A stretch of 64,000 nt of DNA from Spirodela intermedia. Lineage: Eukaryota; Streptophyta; Magnoliopsida; Alismatales; Araceae. The notes under the pieces are model-generated. The model worked only from the letters and a program-made list of their open reading frames with translations, was not told the origin of the DNA and made no database searches. Shown here piece by piece: positions 1 through 12,318 of this stretch. Where the stretch lies: contig LR746265.1 of NCBI GenBank assembly GCA_902729315.2, positions 3,204,892-3,268,891 on the forward strand. Direction: 5' to 3'. Position 1 is the stretch's first letter. Every line of letters starts with the position of its first letter. The translations under genes were made by a program, and so were the position numbers.

Positions 1-665
1 GGCTCAATATAAGTTATAACATGGCCCATTTACTTAAACCCCCATCGGCCCCGGCTTATTTCGGATGATTGAGCATCGAGGACTTATCTATAACTCCTAT
101 CTTTCATAAGGGCCAAAAGAAAAAAAGTATGACTTTACTGATTTGCCGGCGGAGTGGACGGCATCTGACGGAGGCGACGTAAAATGATCAGAGTAGGCGT
201 ACGACCTATCTTAGGGTCAGTTATTGGACGGTCCGATTTCGTGACCGCCACCGTTCGGTCGATCGACCCCGGCATGTACTCTCTGGGCGTCGGTAGGCCA
301 ATCGTCACCGTAGGAGTACGATCCAGCGGTGCTAGCGCGTTTGGAGTCGAACGGACAATCTCCCGCTGGCGGGTTCTGACCGTCCGATCTCCAGATTGGC
401 GGATCGGCCGTCAGATTTGTTTATGTGCCTCCAAGTTGTCCGCTCAGAAGTACAGCTGAGCCAGATTGGAGAGAGCCCAGGTGGCTCGGGCCCATTTGTG
501 ATTCCAGCAATCTTATTGGACGGCCCACCGCCGTCGTCGTTTCGCGGTCGGTCCATCATTCTCAGGGCCCAGGATGAAGGCTGACCTCTCGTAGCGCCGT
601 TGGATCCTCACGTGATGGGCGGCGGATTCGGGAGGGTACATCTGTCGCTGTAAGAAAGGGGTGGA

Positions 666-705
666 GCGGGGCGGGGCGGGGCGGGGCGGGGCGGGGCGGG
701 GCAGG
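666..705 (+). repeat. GCGGG pentanucleotide tract
   Basis: Seven perfect copies of the 5-base unit GCGGG (666-700) are followed by one copy with a G-to-A change. Each unit ends in a G run, so the + strand has well over four closely spaced runs of three or more G and could form a G-quadruplex. This is seen directly; folding is inferred. Confidence 0.95.
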
Positions 706-1840
706 GCGTCTGAAGGCACACGTGAGTTGTGGGCCCCGCAGAGCCCGAGACGCCCATGAGACAGAATTTTTTTTTCACACGCGTCCATGTGCACCGGAGG
801 GGGTGGTTGACCGCCGCTGGGGGGAAGGTGGTACGGGGGAGATAGAGAAAACGGAGGGTGGCGGTGAAGGCTGTGAAGAAAGAGGAGACAAGAGGGTCAT
901 CTCGTTCGGCCTTTGTTTCTGGTTATCTGTACCAACTCTTCCATTCCACGCTTCTATCCGAAGACCTAGAGGCTACGGTGGCCGCGGTGAGGCCCGAAGC
1001 AAACAGTGAGCCCTAAGGTCGAGGAGCTTGGCAGAGACGGTGGCACTGGCACTGGCACTGGCAGCTGCAGGAAGGCGACGAAAGAAGACAGCGTGAAAGA
1101 TAAGCTCAGGGACAGGAAAGGAGGAACGGTGGACAGAGCTCCACACCTCGCTTCTCATTTCTTATTCCAGTGGGCTCCCAGTGCTGTCTATTTTCGATCC
1201 TAGTTGGGAGCTGCTCTTCCTCACTTCTTCCTCTTCCTCTTTCCCTTCTCTTCTGTTTCCCCTGCTACACTTCCTCCCATTCGCGTTTGGAAGCTTGCGT
1301 TGGACACATACACCTACAGACGGTCGGCGGTTGCCTGGTGAATATCCCGCCCTTGTGCTTTTCCTTTCCACTTTGTTTTTATACTTTTGTTCTTAAAAGA
1401 CGGGAAAAGGGCTAGGGAAGGATTGCGACTGATGAGAGTTGTCCCTCTCAATCGATAGCTGTTTTTAGATTGCCGCTGCAAAGGGTAGGAGCAAATGCTC
1501 CGGCAACTTCTCACTACCGCCGGGATTATGTTTTGCTGATTGTTGGAGTGGCTAAGGCTTCACATTGGAGTTATAATGGAGCGGGGAGGGGTTATCGACA
1601 GTGACCTTGAATTTCTAACGAGTAGGAGATTTTCCGGAGTGTTCTCCATCATCCATCCTTCTTGGTTCCTCCTCTTCTGCCTTCTTTACTCTACTATTTT
1701 TCTCCATCACGTGTTCCTGCGCTTACTCCTCCTTTGCTTTCTCCTTCTTCTCGGCGCTCCGTTAAGTACATACGCGCACCATTCTCTTCTTTTAAGTGGA
1801 GTAACTGCCCCCGCTCCCATCGGTCTGCGTGGGACGAACG

Positions 1841-1844
<4 letters not shown>

Positions 1845-1874
<30 letters not shown>
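1845..1874 (+). repeat. (CT)15 microsatellite
   Basis: Perfect CT dinucleotide tract of about 30 bases followed by a C-rich stretch. It lies about 0.9 kb upstream of the start codon at 2781. Confidence 0.95.
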
Positions 1875-1879
<5 letters not shown>

Positions 1880-2780
1880 CCCTTCCCCCCCATCTCCGCC
1901 CCCCCCGGGGAATCTGTCTTCCCATTTGTAGCACGAGTCGTCTCCGTCCGAGCTGAAAAGACGGTCTCTTTTCTCTTCTTTTCGCCACAAAGTTCAACAG
2001 AGTAATGCGAGAATATTACTACGACGCCATTGCCGAACTCGTCTTTCTCCTTTTCTCTTCCACTTTATTTATGTTATTCATTGAGTCATTACGAACACGG
2101 ATAACGTTGCTCCCGTTCTTCGTCCATGCAATTCATTTCCCATTTTTCTTTTTCTTTTTTTTCTGGCTGTACGTCTCAGAGGACTGCCGGGACCGCCGGT
2201 GGTTGATCAGAACTGAAGGTTCATCAATGCTGTATCTATCGCGTAAGGTAGCCGCCAAGAACTAGCGCAACCCACCCAGGTATTCCACATGGCTCGGGAG
2301 TCCTTGCTTTTATCTTATTATCTTAAGGGTATTCCATCTCCCCCCCACCAACCCACCCTTTTTTTCGAAGCGAACGTTGATCAATCGAGGTTTTTCAATT
2401 TTTTTAATTCGCCCAGAAGAAACTGTACCCCATTTTTCTCAGAACCACCATGTCCAGAGAAAACCAGATAAAGTAGATCAGATAAGATCCAAAGATGGGT
2501 TTATTCCGTTGGGGTCCCATTCCGTTTAGGTTGATAAATTCGCCCCGCTCGGTCTTCATACAAACCCATGAGATGAGCCAACCGTATGAGTCCACAGATT
2601 AGATTCGAGACGTAGTTTATCGGGCGATGATTACGAGTTAGAGGCGTCATGAATTAGGTTTTTGCGTCTTTGGTCAACTGGGCTATCTAACAGTCAAGTC
2701 GGCTGCATATAGCTGGTGACGGCGGACGACGGCCCGAGAGGGTGGCAGCGCCTCTGCATTTGGCCAATCCCCTATCCTTA

Positions 2781-3915
2781 ATGGCTCGAGAGGAGGAGGG
2801 CTCGGCGCAGGTAGTAGTGTCCCTGCCCTATCCTTAATTGCTCCTGATCCGCTCCACGCTGGTCTTCCTACGCCGTGTGCGGCTCCTCCTGGTTCATTGA
2901 CGCAACAATTAGATTGCCTTGTTCAATGGGGGGTAATTCCGCGTCTAATCTTGCTGCCCGTCGCAGGCCCAGAACGCAGCAGCTCTGGAGAAGGGGGCAA
3001 GCTTGGTTCTGGACATCGAAAGCCTCGCACAGCCTTCAGAAAAATGCTCCGGAAGTCCCAAGATGACCGTGAGTGGCCCTGCTAATCTCCTCTCTAAAAA
3101 AATTTAAAAGATAAAAATAAAAATGGGGGCTTGCTTCTGCAGAAAGCTCTGTCCCGGAAGGGCTCGAGCCGCATGGAGAGACGGGGCCCCGAGGAGCAAG
3201 AGCCTGACGATGCGTCCAAGAAGTTTACGGTGAAAGGTCCGTCGGCACATAGCTTAATTATATTTCCTGCTCATCTTTTATTGGCGCCTGCCATGAATCG
3301 AGGCCGTGGCTTTTATTCATCTGACAGTCGCCAACCACCCTCCTAGCGGGAGTTATATAATGCCGTCCTATGGTAGGCATTAGCTTCACCGGGTCCTCTC
3401 TGCAGTTGTTTCCTCGCAGCTTGACCAGTTCAAGCATCCCTTGGCGGCCAGCAGAGCATTAGCTACGGCCAACTCTGCTGCAAGTGTACCCAGCTTGGCG
3501 GATGCGGGGGAGGGGAAGTGCAGGAGGTTCAACCGTCTGACGGCCGTTCATCCCAGAAAGATACTTCTCTTCTTCGCCACCATGTGAGTTCCTCTTCCTC
3601 TTTCCATTGAAACCTTTGAGAACTACTAGGAAGAGGAGGAAACCAGCGCTGCCCAATTCACCGGCTAGCTCAATTTTTAACCACTGATTCCGTCTCTCTC
3701 GGGCCACCTTCGCAGTGAGCATGAATAACATGACAGATCTGGGAGCCGGGCCCCTTTCGCAGTTATTAAACCCTGCTCTAGATGCTGTAAATAGCAGAAT
3801 AAGGGTTTCGCAGTGTGGTATGACAGTCTCGGCATTGCCTTCTTTCAGGTCCAGCGTGGGGACGATGATACTCATTTATTGTACCCTCGCCATTAACCGA
3901 AGAGGTGAATCCTAG
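2781..3915 (+). CDS. uncharacterised plant membrane-anchored protein (5 exons, 156 aa)
   Basis: Exons 2781-2810, 2967-3068, 3143-3236, 3406-3583 and 3849-3915 join in frame (471 nt, stop TAG). All introns are GT-AG: CAG/GTAGTA, ACC/GTGAGT, AAG/GTCCGT and CAT/GTGAGT donors, each with a CAG acceptor. The product begins MAREEEGSAQ. It has a polar middle with a SRKGSSRMERR basic patch and an acidic EEQEPDD stretch, a basic KCRRFNRL and HPRKILLFF section near residue 125, one hydrophobic segment at about residues 128-150, and the C-terminus AINRRGES. This suggests a tail-anchored or single-pass membrane protein, with the basic patch next to the membrane. The sequence looks like a small conserved plant family I have seen only as 'hypothetical'; I cannot give a function. 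In-frame stop 2946-2948 rules out a longer second exon. It is convergent with the fucosyltransferase-like gene. Confidence 0.78.
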
Positions 3916-4546
3916 CCAAGTGAACGGGTCAACCTGGTATTCCTGGGGACGTGTAAAACAGAGGACCTGCGCCCAGTAGTTCTCCATGCCGAATAAGAGC
4001 TGCAGATACTTCACTACTAAATGGCGGAGCTGCAGAACCTGCCTGCCATGAGCCAACTGTGATTGTTCCCCTACGGCGGTGGGGGCATCACTGTACGCCT
4101 TCAAGTTGCGGGCTATGGTGGCGGGGTTCGAAGACGGCGCATCATCCCGGTTGCATTGTTCACTTGCAGAGAAAGTCCACGGTGGAGACCGATTCAAAAG
4201 GAACGATGCCACGTCTTTGTTGACGGGGATTTTCAATCTGGTGCTTGGCGTTGGTTGCCGAAATGTGTTTAGTCTTTAATGAAACCACAGTTAGATTCCT
4301 CCGCCTGCGCGCTCTATAACATAAACACGAGGAAGCCCGAATAGGCGGATTATTTTAACAGGAGGGCCAATATGTAGGCAGAAGATAGAGATGGGCCATT
4401 ACCTAAACCGGTGAACGGATCTTACAATGCACGCAAACGACACGGCAATATGCGAGCAACTGCTCGCAACCGTGCTGAGGATGAATCCACCGGCTTGGGT
4501 CTGATTAAAATTGAGGACAGTGCTGCCCTTCAGTACCCTTTTCCCT
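3916..4546. other. convergent intergenic region (3' ends of two genes)
   Basis: The region lies between the stop codons of the + strand gene ending at 3915 and the - strand gene ending at 4547. Two minus-strand open frames here (about 3459-3875 and 3778-4236) overlap the exons and 3' region of the small gene and match no family. It should contain both 3' UTRs. I see nothing else. Confidence 0.6.
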
Positions 4547-7500
4547 TTATTCCTTGTCGGCTATGAAGTTTGGTCTCTCCCCGTGACATAGGTTCTCATC
4601 ACAAGCGGACGAAGATCCCCAGTCTTTTCGGAGCCGGAATATGTCGTCGGTGAATGTGGAGCCGTATGATCCAATGAACACGTTTGACATGGCGCAGATT
4701 GTCTTGTCCAGCATGGCTTCGACCTTCGGACGAGAAGGAAAGCAAAGAATTTACATTCATGCATGAGAGGGGATATCTCATGGGCTGTCAAATTGGACGG
4801 CAGAGAAGGAATCTGGCCGAAGCCCAGGAGGCCTACCTGGTTGTCTCCCCCGATGTGGTGCCGGTACAGCAAGGCGTCCCATTTCTCAACTGAGTTGTGG
4901 CCTGGTCTCTTAACTAGAGGGATTACCTTGCCATTTGACATAACTAGAGACTGGAGAAGATTGGTCTCGCTGTCTGCTGCGTCAGTGGAGAGATAAATAA
5001 CGGGAGAATTGGCTTTCTCCACTACGCGAAGAATGCATTCAGCGGCTTGCGGGATAGGGAAGAAGCAGCTCTCGCTTTTTATGTTACTGTCCAAGAAAGA
5101 ACTCGCATCATTAGATCGATTTCTTGAGCACACATATCAGTAGGTCTTGAGCACACATCTAAGTCGCGTAATCCAAACAAAGTTCCGCAGCTCAATTCTC
5201 AAAATGCAACTAGTGTAATGCAGCCGAAGCGGTAAATACAAGCTGCTCAAGGAAATTAATTCAAGAAGAATCCTCTTGAACCTTCATTATGCAAGCATTA
5301 GATGGAGAAGCTACACACAAATCACAGTTTCCTGAACATTTTCAAACGCCCTGGATCGATTCAACTCAACCCAAAGTTCAAGTGGCGAAAACAACACCAT
5401 CAAGCAGAAAATTCACTTTTAAGGAAAAAAAAACAACCTGTCACAATGCATTAGGGAAAAATCGATGAAAGCCAGAGATGTGACTCTTCTTCCTCCTTTT
5501 TCTTCATTTTTTCCTTTGCAATAAGTGAACTAGAAAAAGAAAGAGGGGAATGTCTGAGAGGAATAGAATAGCAGCTTCAATACCCAAGCTACAGAAATAT
5601 AGGGCACCATCCAAAGTCGTAGTAAGTCTTCATCGAAATTCATCCATAAATAAATATAAAATAATATTCAATTGGTAGAGACACCGCTATATTGGCTAAA
5701 TTCAGGATGCAGAGTTCCAAACCAAATTTGAAACTTCAAAAACAGACATCTCAAAAACTCAGTCTCGTGAGGAGGTTTATAGGTTATCAGGTTACACGGT
5801 TGAAGGATGAAAACACAAATGTCAGGTTATCAGGTTACAGGGTTGCATAAAACACAAATGTCATCGGACATCGAGACATGGTATTTTTGTATCGCAAACC
5901 ATGGGCGTAAGTCGCTGGTGAACAGATCAATTCGAGAAAAGGACAAAAACACGAGAAGAGAAGATAGTAATCCATAAGGAAATGTTTATTTGATTTTTGT
6001 ATCCATTTGATGGGGAACTCTTGGCTAATTTCAAAGACTTGGAACAATCTTTTGATGCAATAATACGGTCAGATCAAATCAAGATTATACTTCGATATTT
6101 TTGGCAAAGGAACATTCCCCTGACGGCGAATTCATTCGAGAAAGAAAGGTCGAAAAATTATGTTATGTCAGCCTCACGGAATTAAGGACTCTAGTCTCAA
6201 AAAAGATACAATCTGACAAGTTTTCAAAGATGAAATCATTCCGGCATCGTAAAGATTCACAATTGCATAAGGAATGATCCCTAGTAAGTAATTCAGAGAG
6301 TAATATGTTCTCAAGGCGACAATACTGTTTCACAGTTGAATAAGTTTATGAAGTAGATAACATAACTGCAGAATGAAAGCAACTAATTCAGACAGAAATT
6401 TTCCTTTTGCTATCACATATTGCACCTAAAGAAGAGTTTCCTAATAGAGAAGAATGAGACTGTACTGTGATAATTAAAAATTGGAGCACTACATGAGTGC
6501 AACGATCATCTGTTTTGCTTCAAACCATCTCGAACAACTTTCATTTGAACGAAAGATGTTCCCTTTCTGATGAATAAAAGTAGTAACTTATGATCACTGA
6601 TGATATTACTCCACGCTCCATCGTCACCACCTCCCCTTAGGTTTTGTCAAGGCCATTGTAATTGGCACAGTCGTGAGCATCATCCTCAATCCATTCTCAT
6701 CCGTTCTCCCAATTTCGAAACTCCAACTATACATCATCATTACCATTGTAATCGCATTGCACTGCAAACTAGTAGAGTTGGCAGCCAAAACACCATTATT
6801 GTAGCTGCTACAACCAGACCATTCAATTTCATTCTCCAGTGCAAGAAGATTCTACAACACTGTCACGCACAACAGAAAATGATAAGTATCGTAGGCCAAA
6901 ATAGTCCAAGGCCAATACAGGTCAGTGCTGGATCATATGGCTGGATCCTCGGCATGCAGGATACAACTACAGGTCAATGCACAACAGTAACAAAACGGCT
7001 ATGCTCTCTGGGAGAGGCCAATACAGCTCATGCAGATACTGGAGTGGATCTGAGGAATGGCGATGCAAGATTAGCACGCACACCCAGGACACATAGTTAG
7101 GATCTTCTCTAATTGGCACAGGCTTAGTAAGGTAAGCACATGGGGAAGCGAGACTTAGCAAGATGTAGAAATTAAGGAGATATTACAGAGGACAGATTGT
7201 CAGAGAACACTGTTTGTTGGGTTCCTTTCTCTGAACACACTCCACGTAAATGCATCCTCTGAAGACATGGACTTCGGGATTCACTTGAGAATCATGGCTG
7301 AAATCATAATCACAGATTTGAATGGAAGCTATTCATGCGGGAATCAATGAAAAACAAAACCTCACTGACAAGCAGGTTCCACTCGTAGAGACAGAGGTCA
7401 GCAGAAAAATCCAACAGACTTCTCCTCTGTCACCAGAGCTCCCACCCCACAAACGAGAGAAAGGTGTAATCCAGTTATGCTCTCGTCATAAAAGAATGAT

Positions 7501-9133
7501 AAAAGACGAGGAAAAGGAATGACAAAACCAGAGAACGTTTCCCTTTCAACATTCATTTTTCTGAATATAACATCTGAAATAAAAAACTCAATTAACTTGA
7601 CTAAGTTTTATCTTTCTTTACAGGCCAAATTGACCTTGTAGATGAGTTCAAATGTCAATGCTTCAAAAAACTTTTTGTAGACATCGCTCTGCTATTGGGA
7701 CATGTTCAAATGCATAGACAGATGCTTTTGCAGGCAATAACGTGTTCTCCACACAAACGAATTGAAAGGACACCAAAATGATGAGAAACTTACCAGAATT
7801 GCAGGAAGCCGTGCCTTCTGAAATGCAGAGCGATGTAGTTGCTCCCCAAGAACGTCTGCACAAAACGCTGTGCTGTGAGGATAATGAGACGACTTGGTTG
7901 GATCAAGGTCTCACACTTGTGGGCTAGGGGGCCTCCCGGCTGCATTATCCACTCTTCCTCCACATCGGCATAGAACATGTCCCCAATAGCCAGAACCTTG
8001 TCATTGCACGAAAACCTGCTCCTAACATCATTCACAGTCCTCTTCTTTGGTTGGTTCAACTTTGCATCCTCTGGCCATGCAGCTTCAAGCTTTGATAGGG
8101 AGAGACCCATGCCCTTGAGCCTCTTCTCATGTTCCTCGTCAACAAAACAAGGAGGCGATGCCACGTAACATATGAATCTGTCTATGTGCATCTGGTTCTT
8201 CATTATTTCCGAAAATTCCTCAAAGGAGATAACCACTTTTTCGCCTAAGCACTTATTGATGTGGTCAACATCAATGACCCTTTCATAGTGGTAATCAACC
8301 TTGAGACTTGGGAGTACCAGTACACGACCTAAGAGGGCTGCAAAGAACATGTGCTTATGCAGACAGATTAAGTGGTTCGACATCTGTCCCGATAGACATA
8401 TCGCAAAGAGGAACCTATTTTTCTTGGGTTTCCATTCTACAGTCCTCCTCCCCGAAGGCTTGGCCAATTTCCTACAGACATCAAGAACACCGGAGCTACT
8501 TAAAAGATCGTCTAAATTTTCACCTGTTTCCTCTGAAGACATGTTTGGAGGGTTCGCCCGATGAGTAGATAGAAGGGCACTCTGGACCCGCTGGTTCAGC
8601 TTGATTTGCTCGAGCAATCCCGACCTGAACTCCTCGAAAGAGATGGACGGCTGTGATGGCAAAAGAGAATCGCTCCGGTGATGGATTTGCTGGCTGGAGT
8701 TGGTAGAGTTCGAATTTGTGACCAGAGGAGGAGGAGGACTGGTGACAATGCTGCTGGATCGGGTCGAAGCAGCGGTAGTTCTGTTCCACAGGCGCAGAAG
8801 CCCTAGATGCTGGTTCCTGAGGAGATAGAGGGCACGTAGCTCTCCCTCTAGCATCTGATTGTTCTCAGTGCGAGGACCAAAGCTGACGGCGGATACGCCA
8901 CGGGACAGACTCCCGGAATTGAAAAAGAAGAAGGGGGCGAGGATGAGGAGCGGTAGACAAAGGGCGATGAGGCACTTCTTGCTGGAGCCAAGGCCTCGTC
9001 CGACACGACCGGGGATCCCCCGAATCTCGAAGCCGGCGACGCGGGGGGAGGGCGGGGCCTTCGTTTCCATTTGCGCAATGAGGGCCTCCCCATCGTCCTC
9101 GTCGTCTGAGGAAGAGAGCGAATGCCTCTCCAT
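4547..9133 (-). CDS. O-fucosyltransferase-like family protein (3 exons, 588 aa)
   Basis: Exons on the minus strand, 5' to 3': 9133-7794, 5086-4837 and 4723-4547. They join in frame to 1767 nt. Introns are 2707 and 113 bp with TG/GTAAGT and CAG/GTAGGC donors. The N-terminus is short, acidic and serine-rich, followed by one hydrophobic segment at about residues 54-73, giving a type II Golgi-style membrane protein. The lumenal part shows FAICLSGQMSNHLICL, then ALHFRRHGF at about 435-443 with the paired arginines typical of the GDP-fucose O-fucosyltransferase superfamily, then PVIYLSTDAADSET and a last exon with FIGSYGSTFTDDI and RLRKDWG. This matches the plant subgroup of Arabidopsis At1g53770/At3g05320 from memory. 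Acceptor substrate is unknown to me; GDP-fucose donor use is inferred from the fold. The start is the first in-frame ATG before the membrane segment. Confidence 0.92.
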
Positions 9134-9383
9134 TCGCCGGAAGTATGGTCCGATGACTACGAGAGGAGGAGGATCCGGCGCAAGAGATCAAATATCGAAG
9201 ATCTGGCTCCCTCCTCCGGTGGCAGCACAGACCCCCGAGTGGGGGGGAGGCAATGGAGCAATCGGTCGGAGTCGCAGTGAACTCGACGCCTCAGCTGAAT
9301 GATGGGACCCACCGCTAATGTATCGCCATCTTCTGATCGCCGATGAGGTACGGTGGCATAGCGGACCGAAATTTTCTTCTTCT

Positions 9384-9506
9384 GGCCCAATAAAACGAAA
9401 AAGTAATTTTCTTTCGGCAGGAACAAATTTATTTTAGTTAAGTTAACTAAAACTCATCAATCCTGCGACGAGTTGAAGCGGAAGTGGGCTGGGCCGAAAT
9501 TGGGCT
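9384..9506 (-). promoter_or_regulatory. cluster of TGGGCY (site II) elements upstream of the fucosyltransferase-like gene
   Basis: Four TGGGCC/TGGGCT hexamers lie at 9384-9389 (reverse), 9485-9490, 9490-9495 and 9501-9506, about 250-370 bp upstream of the start codon at 9133. Site II elements are bound by TCP factors and are common in plant housekeeping promoters. Their role here is inferred from position. Confidence 0.5.
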
Positions 9507-10853
9507 TGTTCTTGGTTGGGAGTTGGCACGTCCGCTTCCGCGGACAGTTGGGGTCAACCCCAGGAACATCGCGTGAGTTGATACAGCTGTTAGCGGTGGA
9601 GTTTTCGATCACGCTTATCAAAGAAAAATCTATCATTTCAGTGACAGGGAAGTTGACAAAGATCGTGTAATGTCAACGCATGATCCTGCCTTCTACTTCA
9701 GAACAATGAACTACGGGTTTTTTAGAGTGCACAATCCCACGGTCGATGCGAAAGCCATCGACTCACAAAGTCAGCGCAATCCGATTGTAAACGGCTGGGT
9801 GAGGGGTTCCAAGTGGAAATCCACAGAACAGCTCTCGCGCATCACCCGCACAGAGGATCTCCGGTGATTTCCCACATTCGTTCTTGAAAGTATTCGACGA
9901 ACACAAAGAACAGCGCGTAGAATCAGTCGTCACTACTGAACGTCTGCGAATATTTCTCCCCACACAGATGGCAGGTGATTGCAGGGCCGCCGCCGGCTGC
10001 CAAAAGCCGCCCCTTTCCGGAGCTCTTTCGACGGCCACCTTCCGAGCATCTGGCCTCTCAACGTGGGGAGCAAGTCGCCTCCACCTCGGCAGAACACCGG
10101 CAGTGAAGCCCCCCCGAAAGGAGGAATAATTCCCCGTTTTAGTGATGCGTCTGTGCGCTGGAAAGAAGATTATACCATATTTGGTCTCCTCTTTTCAATC
10201 CTCAAAGTCCATCGCACTGATTGCGCTGACCCCGCGAGGGAGGAGCTATTAGAAATCTCAGACATCTCCCTCGCCCACAGGCTGATCCACGTTTTGTCGC
10301 CTTTGTCTCTAATGGAAAGACGACGAACGCCACTAGAGACCGATTACCCTTTTCCTCTTTTCTCACGAACCGTGGATGGTGAAAGCATTAGTCGCCACTA
10401 CCTCCATTATCACTCCTCTTCTTACTGCCGATCGTAGTTAATAATATTGCCGAGTGGGGGAGCTATCGTGGACTCGCCATTCCCGCAGTCAGTGCTCCTT
10501 CCTCCCGGCTTTTCCAGTCCAGAGTGGTGCAATTTCCTCCGCCGTGTGAGCATGCAGACGTGCAGCGAGAGCGACCGTTGAGCTTTCGTTCTCCCTCGCC
10601 GGGATGCCTTTGCGTGAAGACTGCTCGTGATGCGATAATTTATGTATCGTTGTTGGCGGTGCACCAGAAAGACGACCGTGGTTGACCCACAGAAGCAGCC
10701 TCCCACGGGTTCTCATCTTGATGATGAAACTACATCCCAGCCCATCCCAGAAGCCATCTTTTCAGTCCTCGGTTGGATGCATACACAACTGGTGGCATCT
10801 TTTCAAAGCCGTCGTCGTCGACTGATATACATATATACAAGGGGTACGTGTGT

Positions 10854-10856
<3 letters not shown>

Positions 10857-10892
<36 letters not shown>
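10857..10892 (+). repeat. (GA)n microsatellite
   Basis: About 18 GA units followed by a run of G. It lies in the middle of the divergent intergenic region. Confidence 0.95.
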
Positions 10893-10899
<7 letters not shown>

Positions 10900-12318
10900 A
10901 GACGTAAACCTGTTCGGACAGTGTGAAAGGAGGAGGTTGCGGAATTCGTCGTTTTCTCTGTCCGCGTGCTTCGTCCAGGGGGCGTGGGAAAGGAGACATT
11001 CGAAGTCGACACAATCTAAACGCCGAGTCGGTAAAGAACATTCTGAAATTTTTGACTTTCCGATTCATCACCAACCCCACTGCTACGATGCGAGAGTTCC
11101 GGTGAGTAACGAGCTGTCGACGAAGACGACCTCCGGGGAGCGAAAGGGCAATCTCGGTCAGACCTTCTTCCACAACTCGGAAAAGACTCGTGTGAAGAGG
11201 CAGGTGAGCGCGCCCTCGTGCTCTTGTCGTCCGTTGACAGAAGGGGTCAATCCGATCTCTGGTTCTGTCCACGTGGCGCGTTCTCTGTCGCCTCCAACGC
11301 AGAGGACCGGAGAGGCGTTTCTTCCCGCCAGGGACAGCGTCATAATAAATGTGGCCCCTTCGTTTGAATAGAAGTGGGACAGCCTGAATACCGGCGGGAG
11401 GAAGAAATGGCAGGCATTCATCGGCTTTCTCGACTCTTCGTCGCCTCATGGATCGTTGACCTCGATCTGCCGAGCCGATTGCAAAAAACCCCAAACGTTC
11501 GTTTGACCTTCCAAAACGCTTTTTCTTCGACTCATCTGAATTAATTCTTCAGAATAAGTTTCGAGAATTACAATAAACATTTTGCGAGCTTAACATTAAA
11601 GAAATTCCGGGAGATGTTCCGAGTGGTCGAACGAGTGACAGAAAACCCTACCGACGTTTAGTAATCGAGAAGTCTACAAAGGGGGAGATGTTCTCACGGA
11701 TCTCTCGTTCTTCCGCTCCGTCCTTTCCGTGTCTCGCCCCGTTCCATAAACCAGACGCGTAAATAACCCGGCGGGCACGCACGTCAACCTCGCCGGCGCC
11801 GCCCTCGGGAGCCTTCACGAGGTAGTCCATAGATAAATATTAAAGACACGGACGTATCGATCTATCAATTTCAAATCAGATTTACTAATGTTTCTTATTT
11901 AATACACCGGATTCACAATTCGTCCGCCGCCCGGAGGGCTTCAAGATCGGACCGGTGAAGATGGGAAAAGGAGTCGCGGGCGGCGTCCTGCGATTTCCTG
12001 GCGTAGTTCCGTGAACGGCGGCGGCGACGTAGTGGTGAGAATTGCGGGGACGGGTTAGAGACGATGATAGGCGATTGAAAGAAGGCCAACCGCCGCGGGC
12101 GCGTCGTTGAACGGCCAAGTGGCCACGGTGGCCACGGCCTGCACTCTGGAAGGCTCCAGGGATCTGTCTAACCTCGCGAGCGCGTCAAACGTCTTATTAT
12201 TTACGTGGGGATTAAGTTAGACTGGTAATAATTACGTCTCCTCGCCCTTTTAAGATGCTTCTCACACACTTTTAATATATTTTTATGTTTTTTCAGGCCC
12301 TCTTTTTTTTGCTGCTAC

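Larger units (their letters stand above)
1..2780. other. intergenic region, no gene supported
   Basis: The open frames here are short, overlap on both strands and match nothing I recognise. The region holds a GGGGC-type tract (666-705), a CT microsatellite (1845-1874) and several homopolymer T runs. Its right end must contain the promoter and leader of the small membrane-protein gene that starts at 2781. I see no convincing transposon ends. Confidence 0.6.

Noticed and set aside
3459-4236. Minus-strand open frames of 138 and 152 codons
   Set aside because: They lie antisense to exons 4 and 5 and the 3' region of the small membrane-protein gene and show no family resemblance.
10730-11494. 254-codon minus-strand open frame
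   Set aside because: It reads through the GA microsatellite as Ser-Leu repeats, has no recognisable motif and overlaps plus-strand frames of similar size. It looks like chance in GC-rich DNA.
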